Origin: Numida meleagris | Taxonomy: Eukaryota; Chordata; Aves; Galliformes; Numididae | Direction of reading: 5' to 3' | Length of the DNA: 64,000 nucleotides | Assembly: GCF_002078875.1 (NCBI RefSeq) | Contig: NC_034412.1 | Location: 82,787,575-82,851,574, forward strand | In this document: positions 53,144 through 64,000 of the stretch, in pieces | Position numbering within the stretch: the first letter of the stretch is position 1 | How the letters are laid out: every line of letters begins with the position of its first letter | Position numbers and translations under genes: made by a program | The notes under the pieces: model-generated | What the model saw: only the letters and a program-made list of their open reading frames with translations | What the model was told of the DNA's origin: nothing | The model's database searches: none

Positions 53144-53162
53144 TCACAGAATCAGAGAATTC
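53144..53162 (-). repeat. Possible minimal CR1 tail relic
   Basis: TCACAGAATCAGAGAATTC resembles the reverse complement of the CR1 3' tail repeat, but no CR1 body follows. It could be chance. Confidence 0.25.
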
Positions 53163-56100
53163 TTTTTAACAGCTGTTCTTGTTCTACAACAAATGTCGTG
53201 TTTAAGATATAGTGCATCTATCAGGAAGTGCTCAGCTATAGGGCAAAAAATTTGGAATGGGAGGTAATTTTTGATCTATGGGAGGCAGATAAAATAGGAA
53301 GCAAACTAAGACTCTCTGATATAGATGAAAGAATTATTATTAAAAGGATAATCATGATTGTGTGAGTCAATCCTTGCACTGCTCTGACTTTCATATGACT
53401 GGCCATTGAAATGTGGAGTCAGGTGGTGCTGGATACACAAAGACATTTGGGAGACTTGATCCAAGAGGGAGAGCTCCCAGTGGGGCCAGCCTTACCAGCA
53501 CAGGCTGCATCCCCAGTCTGGAGAGGGATTTGGAATGGTTTGGCGTTCACAGCATCAGACCTGAGACAAAGGTGTATGGTTCAGCCCAATATTTCCTTTC
53601 CTTATTTTCTGTGATAAGAGTGGCTGGTTGGGACTTTTGAAATGTACCCACCATGCAGAGGTTGTCCCAAAGCCGGACAGCGGTGGCAATCTGTGTTCTC
53701 CATTGCTGCTTCCAAGAGTGTCAGTCGGCAGTAAATCATTTCTGCTGTTCTCCTGTGTTGTTTCTTGCATTCCATTGATCTGCTCAGCACTTCAGAAATG
53801 GTAGAAACATGACCTTTCCCATGAATTTTTAACATGAGGGCCCTTATCTTGCAAACTCATCTGCCTCTGCAAACCCTAGAGGATGAAGGGCAGAGCAGTA
53901 TGTTAGGGTAGCAAGGTTTGTTAGCAGAAAGCATCCCGAATCTGGCAGAGATAGGACCTAAATACTTTTTTATTCTTTTAGATGTGTCTAACAACGTTAG
54001 GATTTTTGTTTAAATTTATTCAACAGAATCAAATTTTTAAGCTGTGCTTTAACTTTCTAACCATCGAGCAGTTATTTCAACCTGTCTTTCTTAGTGTATG
54101 ATGTTAATTTTTAATGCTTCAGTTTACAATTTGGAATAAGATTTTATGATGTTCTACTACTGTACATCAATTTGACAAGATTCTGCTATTAAAGTTAAAT
54201 GTTTTAACCCAAACTTATAGCTGGCAACAATCTTTGTTATTGCAAGGTTGTTCTGCAATAAATACAAGCTGAAATGAGTAAATTTTATCTGTTGTGGAAA
54301 TAGTCTATCATTGTTAAACCGAACTTCTATTATACACACATTATTTACTATTATTTGAATTTAAAAGAACAATTTATTTACATTACAAACTGTAAATTTA
54401 ATTTACTGTTAAACAGTTAAATTACAGCATTTGCAAAGCTAAGCTGCCAGTAATTGCGTAAATATATGCGATTTCTTCCCAAATGCTTTATACAAAACAT
54501 TATCAAAATGCATACATTACTGGAACCCAGAGAGGCAGTGCAATTCAACCTCTCCTAATTTTTATCTGAAAATCTAACCATTTTCAGCATTAGAAAGTAA
54601 GATGCAATAATGTATTCAGAGTGAAAGAACAAGGGATTCTGATGGCTTTCAGTGTCTAACACCCTCCTTAATGCTTCTGGGTTTTGATCCTTTAAGATAT
54701 CATCTTGAAAATCATTATGAAGAAAAGCTACTATAATGCATGTGATACAATGCATCTGGTGTCTGCCTTTCTGCATTTTTTTTTTAACTGACCTTTTTTC
54801 AAGTGCTTTAAACTCACAGGTATTTTTGAACTGGTTTTCATAGTCAACAGTTTACTGACTATGGTTTTCATGTAATTCACCAAGGCCTGGTCCCACAAGG
54901 TGCTGACCACTCTGGTACCAATCTCAGAAAGTTTCCTGGACCTTAACATGAGCACACCTCTCTGTTCTCCAATTTCTTAGCAAGGAAAAGGGCTCGCATC
55001 TTGCTGCTGGGTCTGGGCAGGGAGCAGCCCATGGAGCACAAAATAAAAGCTCTGTCTGAGGCATGACATCCTGCGTGTGTGAGCCCAAAAAGTAGTGAGC
55101 GTCTGAATAGAGGCTCAAACCTTTCCTCACTGTTCGTTCTGACATCCCAGCCAGAGGCCTTCAGTTCAAATCAGTGCTTGTCATATTCCTCTGGATGGCA
55201 AAAGGTACTTTTCAGGATTGTCTTCTACCATATGAATATCAGCCATGGTGGCATACGGAAGAAAAAGTAATGGTAAAACCATTCAGGCTCCTCAGCTGGC
55301 AAAATTGGTTTGCAGTGAGTTAGTAATAATTTGCAAGTTATTAGTGGGACATTGCTGTTGGATGTTTTCTTCATCTGTTTTCTTCTACTGTGGAATGTAC
55401 AGAACATGCATTGATCTTCTGCTGCTGTGACAGTTCATATAAGTGGGTGATGGATGTTGTGGAGACCTTCCATGGCTGTCAGTTAATGTGGCAGAGATAC
55501 ACAGACCTATTTTAAGTGATCCTATGCTCTCACTATTTGCATTTACTTGTCTTTAGCCGTGCATCCTGGGTCTGGCCTTGAGTTTTTCTGTTGCTGGTTG
55601 GAACTCTGTGTTTAGCTTAGTCCCTACATCAGGACCGTGCCTTTTCTTCAGTATCTGCATGATGATATTCCTCCTGCATCTTCTTTGGATCGGAAGTAAG
55701 AGTCTCAATTCATCTTACATATAAATGGGCAATAGAGAGCAAAGAGTTTTAACAACATCAGTAGAGGCAAACCTGAACTGTTCCTGCTGGCATAGTTGGA
55801 GCTATTACATTTCCACCTCCTGAGCTCTTCTACTCGCTGTCTTCCTCCATCAAAACTCTCCAACAGAAATCTCATCCTGGCTTCGCATTTGCTTTAAGGT
55901 CTGCTCCCATACCCGTCACCTCTTATACTGCTCCACACTTGACAAACCAGATCCACATGTCTGTACTGTGCTGTCATGTGCACAAAGCAAATTAAAGTGT
56001 TTGGTGAATCTTACTGCTTGTTTCATTTCTACATGATGTGGTACAGTGTGTTTACACAAGCTGTGCTGACAGATAGGGTGGAGAACACATACCTACCTTG

Positions 56101-56825
56101 AACAATTAGGGTCTTATCAAACACTAGTTAGCTGTGGTTTGAGTCAGATCTTCTCCTGCAGAGAGAGAGATTCAGCCAGTGATAAACATATTACACATGT
56201 TCTTGTAAGTAAACACACCTCTTCCGAGAAGATTTCCATTCAGAGCAGCCTGGGTGCTGAGAGGCACCAGCCTGGCCAGATGGTAGTGCCCATGGCTGCT
56301 ATCCCACCTCCATCCCCCCACTGCCCCATCCTGCAGCTGCCTCGTTTATTTGTTGTTAGCAGATTCACCAGGAAAGCTGTATGAGCACAGCAAGGGCAGC
56401 TGGCATGAGGCAGCTGGTCCAGATGTGAAAACTTCCCTTTTAAAATCTAAGAAAAAAACATCACCTGGAGCAGCAAGAGGTGATTCTGTATCCTTTTCAG
56501 CTCCACAAATGCCTCTTATCTGAGTCATGCATGCAGATTTGCTTGGTGCATCTTGCTCTCTTGCTGTTTGCTACTGAGTTGTGCATCCTGAGCTCCTTGC
56601 CTCGCAGTACTGTGCCGTGAGTACGTCTGTGAAAGATCAGTGTGTAACGATAGAGCCGTTTGTACCTGATGACAGTTTTCAAAGTGGAGTTTTTCTCCTA
56701 AACATTTCTGAAAGAAAAAAAAAGAAAAGTCACGAAGTTTTTAAGCCCCTCCAAGCTGAATGTGAGCAAGCTGCCGGTAGGAATTGCCATAGCTCTGCTC
56801 ACCCATCCCTAACCTTGAAATGTTT

Positions 56826-56843
56826 AAAAATAAATAAATAAAT
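56826..56843. repeat. Short (AAAT)n repeat
   Basis: AAAAATAAATAAATAAAT, about four units, directly before the inverted repeat at 56845. Confidence 0.85.
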
Positions 56844-56844
56844 G

Positions 56845-56903
56845 GATTAGCATAAAATAATATAGTAACCCGCTGAATTTATTTAGTTTAATTTATGCTA
56901 ATC
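56845..56903. promoter_or_regulatory. Inverted repeat with octamer/homeodomain-like sites
   Basis: The left arm GATTAGCATAAAAT (56845-56858) and right arm AATTTATGCTAATC (56890-56903) are complementary at 13 of 14 positions with a 31-nt spacer. The arms carry ATGCTAAT, one base from the POU octamer ATGCAAAT. Downstream sequence to about 57080 has AATTAACC, GATAAAAT and TTATTATC words. Regulatory role is inferred from motif density only. Confidence 0.35.
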
Positions 56904-57664
56904 GTGGCATATTGGTGCTCTGGCAGATAAAATAAAGCTGGTGGAGAAGATTGCGTCGCGGAAGCTATGACAATTAACCCTAGAAATTATCACTCTGAAA
57001 GTGAGTTCAGCTTTGCTGTTGAAAAGAACCAGTCCAGCAAATTCAAATGTTAGCTGTCAATAATGGGATGGATTTATTATCTTTAGGAGTGTGTACGTTC
57101 ATTTATTTATGTATGTGTATACTTATGTATACATGTATTTTCTTAGGCATATCTATATTCCAATTAGATATTCTAAGTTAAAATATTTGAAAAGATTAAC
57201 ATACAACTTCAGTGAACTCAGGCTATCATGTTTAGGCTTTTATTTCTGGCTTAGAATTCCTGTTTTTTCAGGTTATTTAATCTACATTTTTAATTATAAC
57301 TGTAAATAATGCACTATTTAATATTAGTTTAGGATTTCAGTAACATCAGAAGTGATAGAAATGAAAAGCAGAGACAGTTGTAACTGTTTTTAGTGCTGTT
57401 TGATCAGAGTAGGCTATGTGGGCCGTATCAGGCTGCATCTGTCACGGTTGTGCCTTGGCTCTGGCTAGCAGAGGAAGCATACAGCCCACAAAAATAAAGA
57501 AAATGATTATCATAAGCAAACAACTGTCTGAGGGCTGCTCATGTGCTCTAGTTCCTGTGTGTGCCGATTTGCTTTTAGATGTAAATGAACTCAGTTATTT
57601 TTTTGCTGAAAAAATTTGTATAGCATTCACTGGATACGGAATTTTAGCTCTAACTTACTGGGGG

Positions 57665-57679
57665 AAAAAAAAAAAAAAC
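57665..57679. repeat. Poly-A tract
   Basis: Uninterrupted A run after a GGGG. No retroposon recognised next to it. Confidence 0.8.
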
Positions 57680-60600
57680 AGTGCTCCCTTATTCACCTCA
57701 GACCACATTGTGTAAGATAAATGTCAGGCAGGATTTAAGCACAAGCAGTCTTGGAAACAGCAAGATATTTTTGCTGTTTGCTAGGTTGGGGTTAGGATTT
57801 TTATTGTTTTGATTTGCTTTTTTAAGTAATAGAACAACAGATTTACAGGTGGTGGCCAGGTTTTTCCAAAAGAGGTGCCTCAATTAGATTTTAATTTTAT
57901 TTATGACATAAATAGTTGGCCTGATTGCAGCACAGGCAATGAAAATCCCAGGCCCATGAGGACCAAAGGATGTGTTTTTTTATAATGAGTCCATTTGTTT
58001 TGCTGCTGATTTTTGCTGGTTTAAATCATATTATCCTGAACCTTAGAACAGTTCTCTCCTTCTGGATGCTGCCTGTAATGCCTAAACAAATTGTGTGGGC
58101 TGAACAGGTAGCTGCCTCTACACAGGGAAGATTATGTACAACTTCTGCCAAGTGCACAAAACAAACATGAAAGCATTTTTTCAAATGCCTTTTGTTTGCT
58201 GTAATTATTTGAAGTGAGGGTCACTAGAAAATTGTCAGGCACAGTTACAACCTCTTAAGGATTGCATTACGTGTTGACCTTGCATAACAGTTTTCGTTTG
58301 AACTTCTTGCTTTCAGTCACTTACAAGTTGCCACAGCATTCACTTGGTGGGGTTAAAAACACTTGTGCTGTGTGCCTAGGAGTCCTGCTTGCCAGTCTGA
58401 GGAAGGCTTAAGCCATTTTCTAACGTGGGCTAAGATACAACATACTTTTCTTCTTCTAAAGAGAGTATTTGTGGACTGGAGACAGCTTTCTCAACTGTAG
58501 GTGGAAACTTGAAATTTGGTATGGAAATAGCTCACATGAAGAAGTGTTGCTGCTTTTTCTTGAAAAAATTACTTTTGATTAGACTGATCTGTAAGCCTTT
58601 GAGCAAGTGAAGAATTGTTTTTCCTTCTCTGAGCTTGCAGGGTGTGCAGCAGAGGAAAGACTCCCTGTGCATATGGTTAATTTAGTGCACGTGGAGAGGA
58701 TAGTGGAATATGCTTCTGAAAATAGGTAGAGGCACCTGAGGCTAGGGCTTTATAAACTATGAAGGACACACTGACAGAACTTTCAATTTGTGTGAAAAGC
58801 AGGCACTAAGCCAAAGGCGGCTTCTCCTCGGCTCCTAGAGATCTCCTGACTGACGCTCATAACACAAACAAGTGGGTTTTCCCACAGACACAGTCATGTT
58901 TCTCTGCCTCAGAGAAACAAAAGACAAGAAAGACTTTGTACAAATGATCTTAACCTCTTACAGAGTTGAAATGTTGGTTGCACTGTGGAAAATCCAGCAG
59001 GCCTCTCACGTTATATACAGCATGATCTGGGTGGCAGGTTCTGTATCAGATTTATCTCCTCCAACATCCGTTGCCTCAGTTTTTTCACTTTTAGCTAATA
59101 ACAGTCCCACTTTTAAATCTTTAAAAATCCATCTTCAGGTATCTTACATATTTATACTTTCTTCCAAACGTATTTTTTCCAGCCATCTTTCCAAGGACAA
59201 CATTTTCCCCCCAAGTCCTCTACCAAATGTGAGTTTTTTTGCAGACTTCCCATAGGATCTCTACAGTCTTCTCTTCCCTAAAGTTCAAACTGTTTCATTG
59301 TACTTGATTGCACAGAAGGGATCTGTGGTACGTTCCTCCTAGAGCAGTTTTTGCTGCCTTTGCAGAAACCAGCTCTCCTGAGTCCTGGCAGCTTCTGCCC
59401 TGGCTCCAGCTCCCTCTGCACTTCCCTGCCTTTCTCGCTGACTGAGCTCCAAGCTTCCTTGTACACAGCTGTGTCACCTAGATGTCACTTCATAAGTAGA
59501 TTTTCAATTCCATCCCCCATGAAGCAGCTAAAATTGTTGAGCCCAGTATACACTTAAAAGGCCAGCTCTGTGACAGGCCCATATGCTTTACACTGTGCAA
59601 TTTTACTACATAAAGCACTAATTATAATTCCTCTGACAGGTGCTGATTGAGCCCCCCAAGAGGGGTCAGTTCCAGTCTCTCCATAACACCCCACCATCAA
59701 CCCTGACCCTACTCCCTGCCCACAGACGAGAGGACTGACATGTTCGTGCTCTGTGAGCAGAGCACTGCCTCACTCGCGTGTGCTGAGGTGAACAGGGGAA
59801 TTGCAGCAGAGCATTACGGGAAGAAGAGGGCAAACTAAGAAGACACAACAAGATGAACAGTCTCAAAAGACAAATTATAGCCATCTTTTCTGGCCCTCCT
59901 TCCTGGGATATATAGACAGGGACCGTCTAAGTCCAGGCTCCCTTTCTGTAGCTGTTTTTGAGCAACAGGGTACTGTACTTCCATCCTCCTGTAGTTGTAC
60001 TCTTTGGAGAATGTCTTGTTGCTACAAAGAGTATGTCCTTGTGCTTCTGAGGAGAAAGGTCAGTGTTACTGATCCTAATGTTCTGTTGTTCAGTGTAGAC
60101 ATTCTTTGTCATGTTGTATGTCACCCACTCCTCCTCACTGGGTTCTCCATCAGTCATTGGCATCCATATTCTCCCCAGTGTCTTCTGGGTGTTCTATTCA
60201 ACTCAAAGTCACCCAACCAGCTGTGCTGTGTGCTCCCCTATACGTCCGGTGGTTCCTACTTTCATGTGCTACATCTCACAATAGCTTCAAGCAACGTTTC
60301 AGTTCTTAGCACAAAAGAAACCTTGCTTTGGGAGTGAATGATAGATTTCTCTTCCTTTCAAAAACATGTTCAGAACCTTCTTCCACCAGAATTTCCTCAC
60401 CAAAAGCTGCAGAGTTCCACATCAGGGGTAAATCTGTCACTGATATATCTATCACAGAAGGATATAATTACAGTTTTCATATTTCCCTTGTCTTTATTAC
60501 AAAGCTGTTTTCTCCAGAAATGCTGCCAAATATACATAACTATTTCTGCTTGCTCAGGCCTGTCCGTTGGCCTGCCCCAGGCAGCTCTCCTTCCCTCTCT

Positions 60601-62074
60601 GTTGGTGCCAGTCACACTCTTGACCCCACTGGACTTGGTCCCTGCAGAGGTTTCAGAGAAGGGTTGCTTTTCTTCCTGAGGCCTCTAGCTGCCAAGCTTC
60701 CCCAGAACAGACTGACACAATATCAAAGCCAACTTATTCATTGCTAAATTAATTATGTTGTTAATTGGTTAACCAACAACAGACCATATGGAAAACATGC
60801 TTAATAAGTGTGTGTTGGCAAGAGTGGATGGGGCTCAACAATAGATGCAGAAATTATGACAGTGGGACATTTTCATTGTAAAACATTGAAAGATGATGTA
60901 CCGTTGCATATTGTAAAATGTTGCTAATACTATTTGAAACTACAGCATCCTTTGAAAATAAATCATGGACTCATAAGGACTGAACTTAGGTAATTTTGCT
61001 ATTTTATCACTGTTTTTATGATGAACTGTATGGTTTTATGCATCCTGCTAGCTGCCTGGTGCAGAGAGCTGCAATGGCTGGATCCTTGAAATTGGTTCTA
61101 GCAAAAGAACCAAATGCCACTGTGAGCATTTAAAGAAAAAAAAGACAAAACTAGAAAATATTTCCAAAGGTAAAACGTCTCAAGCAATGTGCTGCAACTA
61201 AAAAGGCCTAATTAAATTACTCATTTTAGCCCCAGAGCTTGAAAATGTCAGTAAATAAATAATTGGTTATGTGAAGATTACTCTTTTCTGCTAATAGAGC
61301 ACAGAAGAGAAGAAGCAAATCCACTAGGGGTTCCTTCTTTGATCCATAGCAGGTAATAAAAACACAGACAATACCACCAAAATGAAAAAAAGAAATTTCC
61401 TTTCTTAGCTGTCAGTCTTCTCCTTTCTTTGGATGGGGAGAAGGCAGGTTATCACCTGTGCATGCATGAAATTCAGCCTTGTTTGCAGTATGATTATATA
61501 AATGGCACTTTATTAAAAGCCAACTTTTATTTGCAGCCTGTAAACTGAAAACACAGAAAAGTTCAGGAATGGAGGTAAAATCAATATAACTTCAAGTATT
61601 ACAGACAACATTTTGAAAGGCCTCCATTTAGAGTGCAGTGAGTATTTACTGATAAGGTTGTTCAGCTGATACGTTTGCTGCTGATTTGCTATACCTTGTC
61701 CATTAGCATGACTGCCAAATGGGACAGAAAACTTGGTTTGATTCTGCTGCAGAAGTCTTATTTCAGCCTCTGAAAAAGCTCAAGAACAGTGTATCTGAGG
61801 GAAATTTATACAAGAGGACAGATAGTACCTAATGTTAAGCCGCTGTGCTTTTTCACAAACAAAACATGCTGTTCATTTGAGATGAATTTTTTAAATTGTG
61901 AACTGCACTGAAATTCTTAGTTCATTTTGGAACAATTGGCTGCATAGAAAACTCTAGTAGTGTGTAAGGAGAGGCAATGAAATGCTGGGTTACTGATAAT
62001 GCCGTTAACTACTTCTTATTTTCCATATATGGATTTTGATCAAATGATATGTGACTTCTGCAGTATTAATAATA

Positions 62075-62292
62075 ATCATAGATTCATGGAATCACAGAAT
62101 CCTTAGAGTTGGAAGGGACCGCTGAAGGCCATCTAGTCCAACTCCTCTGCAATGAGCACCACAGCTAGATCAGGTTGCCCAGAGCCTTATCCAGCCTCAC
62201 CTGGAAAGTCTCCAGAGATGAGGCATCAACCACATCACTGGGCAGCCTGTTCCAGTACCTCACCATCCTCCTTGTAAAAGATTTTTTCTTAT
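62075..62292 (-). mobile_element. CR1 LINE 3' fragment (5'-truncated)
   Basis: The + strand starts ATCATAGATTCATGGAATCA, then CCTTAGAGTTGGAAGGGACC, GGCCATCTAGTCCAACTCC, CTAGATCAGGTTGCCCAGAG, GGGCAGCCTGTTCCAGTACC and CCTTGTAAAAGATTTTTTC. This is the reverse complement of a CR1 3' end, close in subfamily words to the copy at 9575-9775. The open frame from 62175 is antisense CR1 plus flank and is not a gene. Confidence 0.95.
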
Positions 62293-63890
62293 TTTCTTTG
62301 CATTATGTGTATTGTAATGAGTCCAGTAGCCATGAAACACAGTGCCAGCATTTCATTGATGGCCCCCTAATTTCTTACTACTTCACGTTTTCTAGCTTAC
62401 ATAGTTTCTGGCTAGTGTTCCTAGTGCTACGTAAAAGGCAACTGTCATTCTTCTCAGCAACATTAGTTTGATGTCAGATGTGACTTAGGCTTTGAGGTTG
62501 ATGGGATGATAAGTAGCCCACCGTTTCCCCCTGTGGGAGATAATGTCTGCAGTGAAGCTGCCTTTTTACGTTCGAAGGTCTTGTCCAGTTGAAAGAGCAC
62601 TGTGTACAAATGGGAATTTAGGTACACAGTTACCTTTTGCCCCAGAAAGTACGGGGAACGATGGGGGAGTTGTGACACAATATATATGTAGATTTTTATT
62701 CAATCATGCCTATTACAGTGAGAGTTTAAGCAATTTTAAAAATGCACACAGCTTTAGCTTGGCATGCTTTTCTCTTTTATTAGTTTCTTTCCCCACACAA
62801 ATCAGCATAAAACCACTAGGATAAACTGGACAAGGATCTTTATTTATACAGTCATAAAGAACTTCTGTATGGTAGGATGACAGCAGATGGAAGTTCTTTA
62901 GAAATTCGTTTCTGAAGAGCTTTTTAAGTGTATTCAACAGTAATACAAATTTACCTGTAATTTCAATTCAGTATTTTCTGTCTCTCATTGTACTACGTAC
63001 TCCAGAGAACTGAAAAAATGAACTAAAATATGAAAAGAGGACATACAAATACAGACCAACATAGTGCTGAAAATGTGATGGGAGGGATTCTTAAAATTTT
63101 CTAGTCTATGTTGTGAAAATACTCTTTTTCAATTGTGCTACTTGATGCATAGGCATCATGTTTGCAGAGACATAGTTTTGCCCAAGGAAATACAGAATTT
63201 ATCGTGGTATCACTGATAGACCTTTAACTGCAATTACCTTTGCACTTTATGATGACACCAGTGACCACCTCTGTTATGGGTGTAAGCTCTCCATGCACTG
63301 AGCTATTGTACAAAATTTGAAGGGTGATGGAGGGAAGAGAGTGGGGGGACAAGGCAGTACAATGCTTCATGACTGGCTTAAGGGATATTAAATCGACCTT
63401 AAATCCTTGCCAACCAGCTAGATGGATAGTGCACTGTTTCTGAAATTTGCAAGTCAAAGGGAGACAAGCCTAAATTCTTTCCGCTATGAAACCCCCACAG
63501 TCCTCTGCCTTTCAGGCAGAAGCAAAAAGGAATGGAAAATTCCAAACTAACGAGCGCTTCATTTCTTTTCTGCAGCGCTGTGCTTAGAAAAATTGCACTC
63601 TTTTTTTTTTTTTTCTAAGGCAAAGAAGTAAAATTAAAGTTGTATGACTGTTATAAATATTACATGTTCAGGGTATCAAGAGTACCTGGAGTTCTCTGGT
63701 TTCTGAGGGTGTTTTTGAATTAACCCTTTTGTAGATATCACGATTTTGGAGAAAGGGTAACATTCATGCTTAGTCAGATCTTACACAGTTTGCTAAGGAG
63801 AAAGTACCCTGCATTAAACATGCACTCATAAGAGTAATAATTTTTGACATTTGTATTTACACTTATTTCTATAGATCATATCTGTTTTGT
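62293..63890. other. Intronic sequence, nothing recognised
   Basis: AT-rich sequence with short frames on both strands (up to 93 codons) and no recognisable domain. A 14-T tract lies at 63601-63614. Confidence 0.5.
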
Positions 63891-64000
63891 AGAACTGGAC
63901 TGTAGGGCACTGAGAGAAATAATGACTTGGCCAAGTTTACCTAACAAGTTAGAGGCAAAGGCAGAAACAGAACCCAATGTCTTTAGTCCAGATGCTTTGT
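63891..64000 (-). repeat. Possible MIR-type (CORE-SINE) fragment at the window edge
   Basis: The + strand reads AATGACTTGGCCAAGTTTAC, AAGTTAGAGGCAAAGGCAGA, then ACAGAACCCAATGTC. This follows the reverse complement of MIR as remembered (ACTTGCCCAAGGTCACACAG, TAGTAAGTGGCAGAG, GAACCCAGG). Diverged and cut by the window end. Confidence 0.42.

Larger units (their letters stand above)
51778..62074. other. Intronic sequence, mostly featureless, with AT-rich candidate elements
   Basis: No gene recognised. It holds a small CpG cluster (52085-52190), a possible minimal CR1 tail (53144-53162), an AT-rich stretch with an inverted repeat (54390-54427), an inverted repeat with octamer-like arms (56845-56903), a poly-A tract (57665-57679), a GC-richer block with several open frames (59340-60720; longest 178 codons at 59801-60337) and a hairpin plus TAATTA cluster (61092-61275). 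Confidence 0.5.

Noticed and set aside
59055..59105. TTGCCTCAGTTTTTTCAC as a MIR or L2 fragment
   Set aside because: Only one short word matches and no flanking SINE/LINE sequence can be followed.
1..64000. Search for tRNA, rRNA, snRNA, CRISPR arrays, endogenous retroviral genes or paired LTRs
   Set aside because: No B-box-like tRNA core, no regular spacer array and no retroviral gene or paired LTR was recognised by eye. A covariance-model and profile search could still find something diverged.
28994..64000. Search for the next LDB2 exon (beginning IGRT, with an RYF motif)
   Set aside because: No matching sequence was seen on the + strand by eye. A spliced protein-to-genome alignment would settle it.

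Overview
The window looks like avian, probably galliform (chicken-like), nuclear DNA. The evidence is one vertebrate exon with clean splice sites, several 5'-truncated CR1 retroposons ending in ATTCTATGAT-type tails, a decayed mariner element of the Galluhop type, older CR1-like remnants, and otherwise AT-rich, CpG-poor, repeat-poor sequence. Species and chromosome are inferred, not read from the sequence.

I recognise only one protein-coding feature: a 103-nt internal exon at 28891-28993 on the + strand. It encodes the start of the conserved LIM-domain-binding (LDB) homodimerisation region, and its residues fit LDB2 (CLIM1) better than LDB1. The rest is therefore best read as two long LDB2 introns: at least 28.9 kb upstream and at least 35.0 kb downstream of the exon. 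Neither intron ends inside the window. I did not recognise the neighbouring LDB2 exons, a promoter, a polyadenylation end, a tRNA, an rRNA or any other known RNA.

Layout. 1-28890: upstream intron, with a mariner copy (525-1545), a CR1 tail (9575-9775), two ancient CR1-like remnants (11540-12010 and 26040-26660), a short CR1 tail (17735-17794), an ATT microsatellite (12443-12479) and AT-rich simple sequence. 28891-28993: LDB2 exon. 28994-64000: downstream intron, with CR1 copies at 46048-46285 (-), 51508-51777 (+) and 62075-62292 (-), and a MIR-like fragment at the right edge.

Features not explained by repeats are mostly candidate cis-regulatory elements: a near-perfect RFX X-box 1.7 kb upstream of the exon, a 14-bp inverted repeat carrying octamer/homeodomain-like sites near 56.87 kb, a CTCF-like core at 48.8 kb, and a few stretches with retained CpGs or dense TAAT-type motifs. 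All are sequence-only inferences. The many short open frames (longest 196 codons) show no recognisable domain and look like chance frames in non-coding DNA. I found no credible new gene system here.
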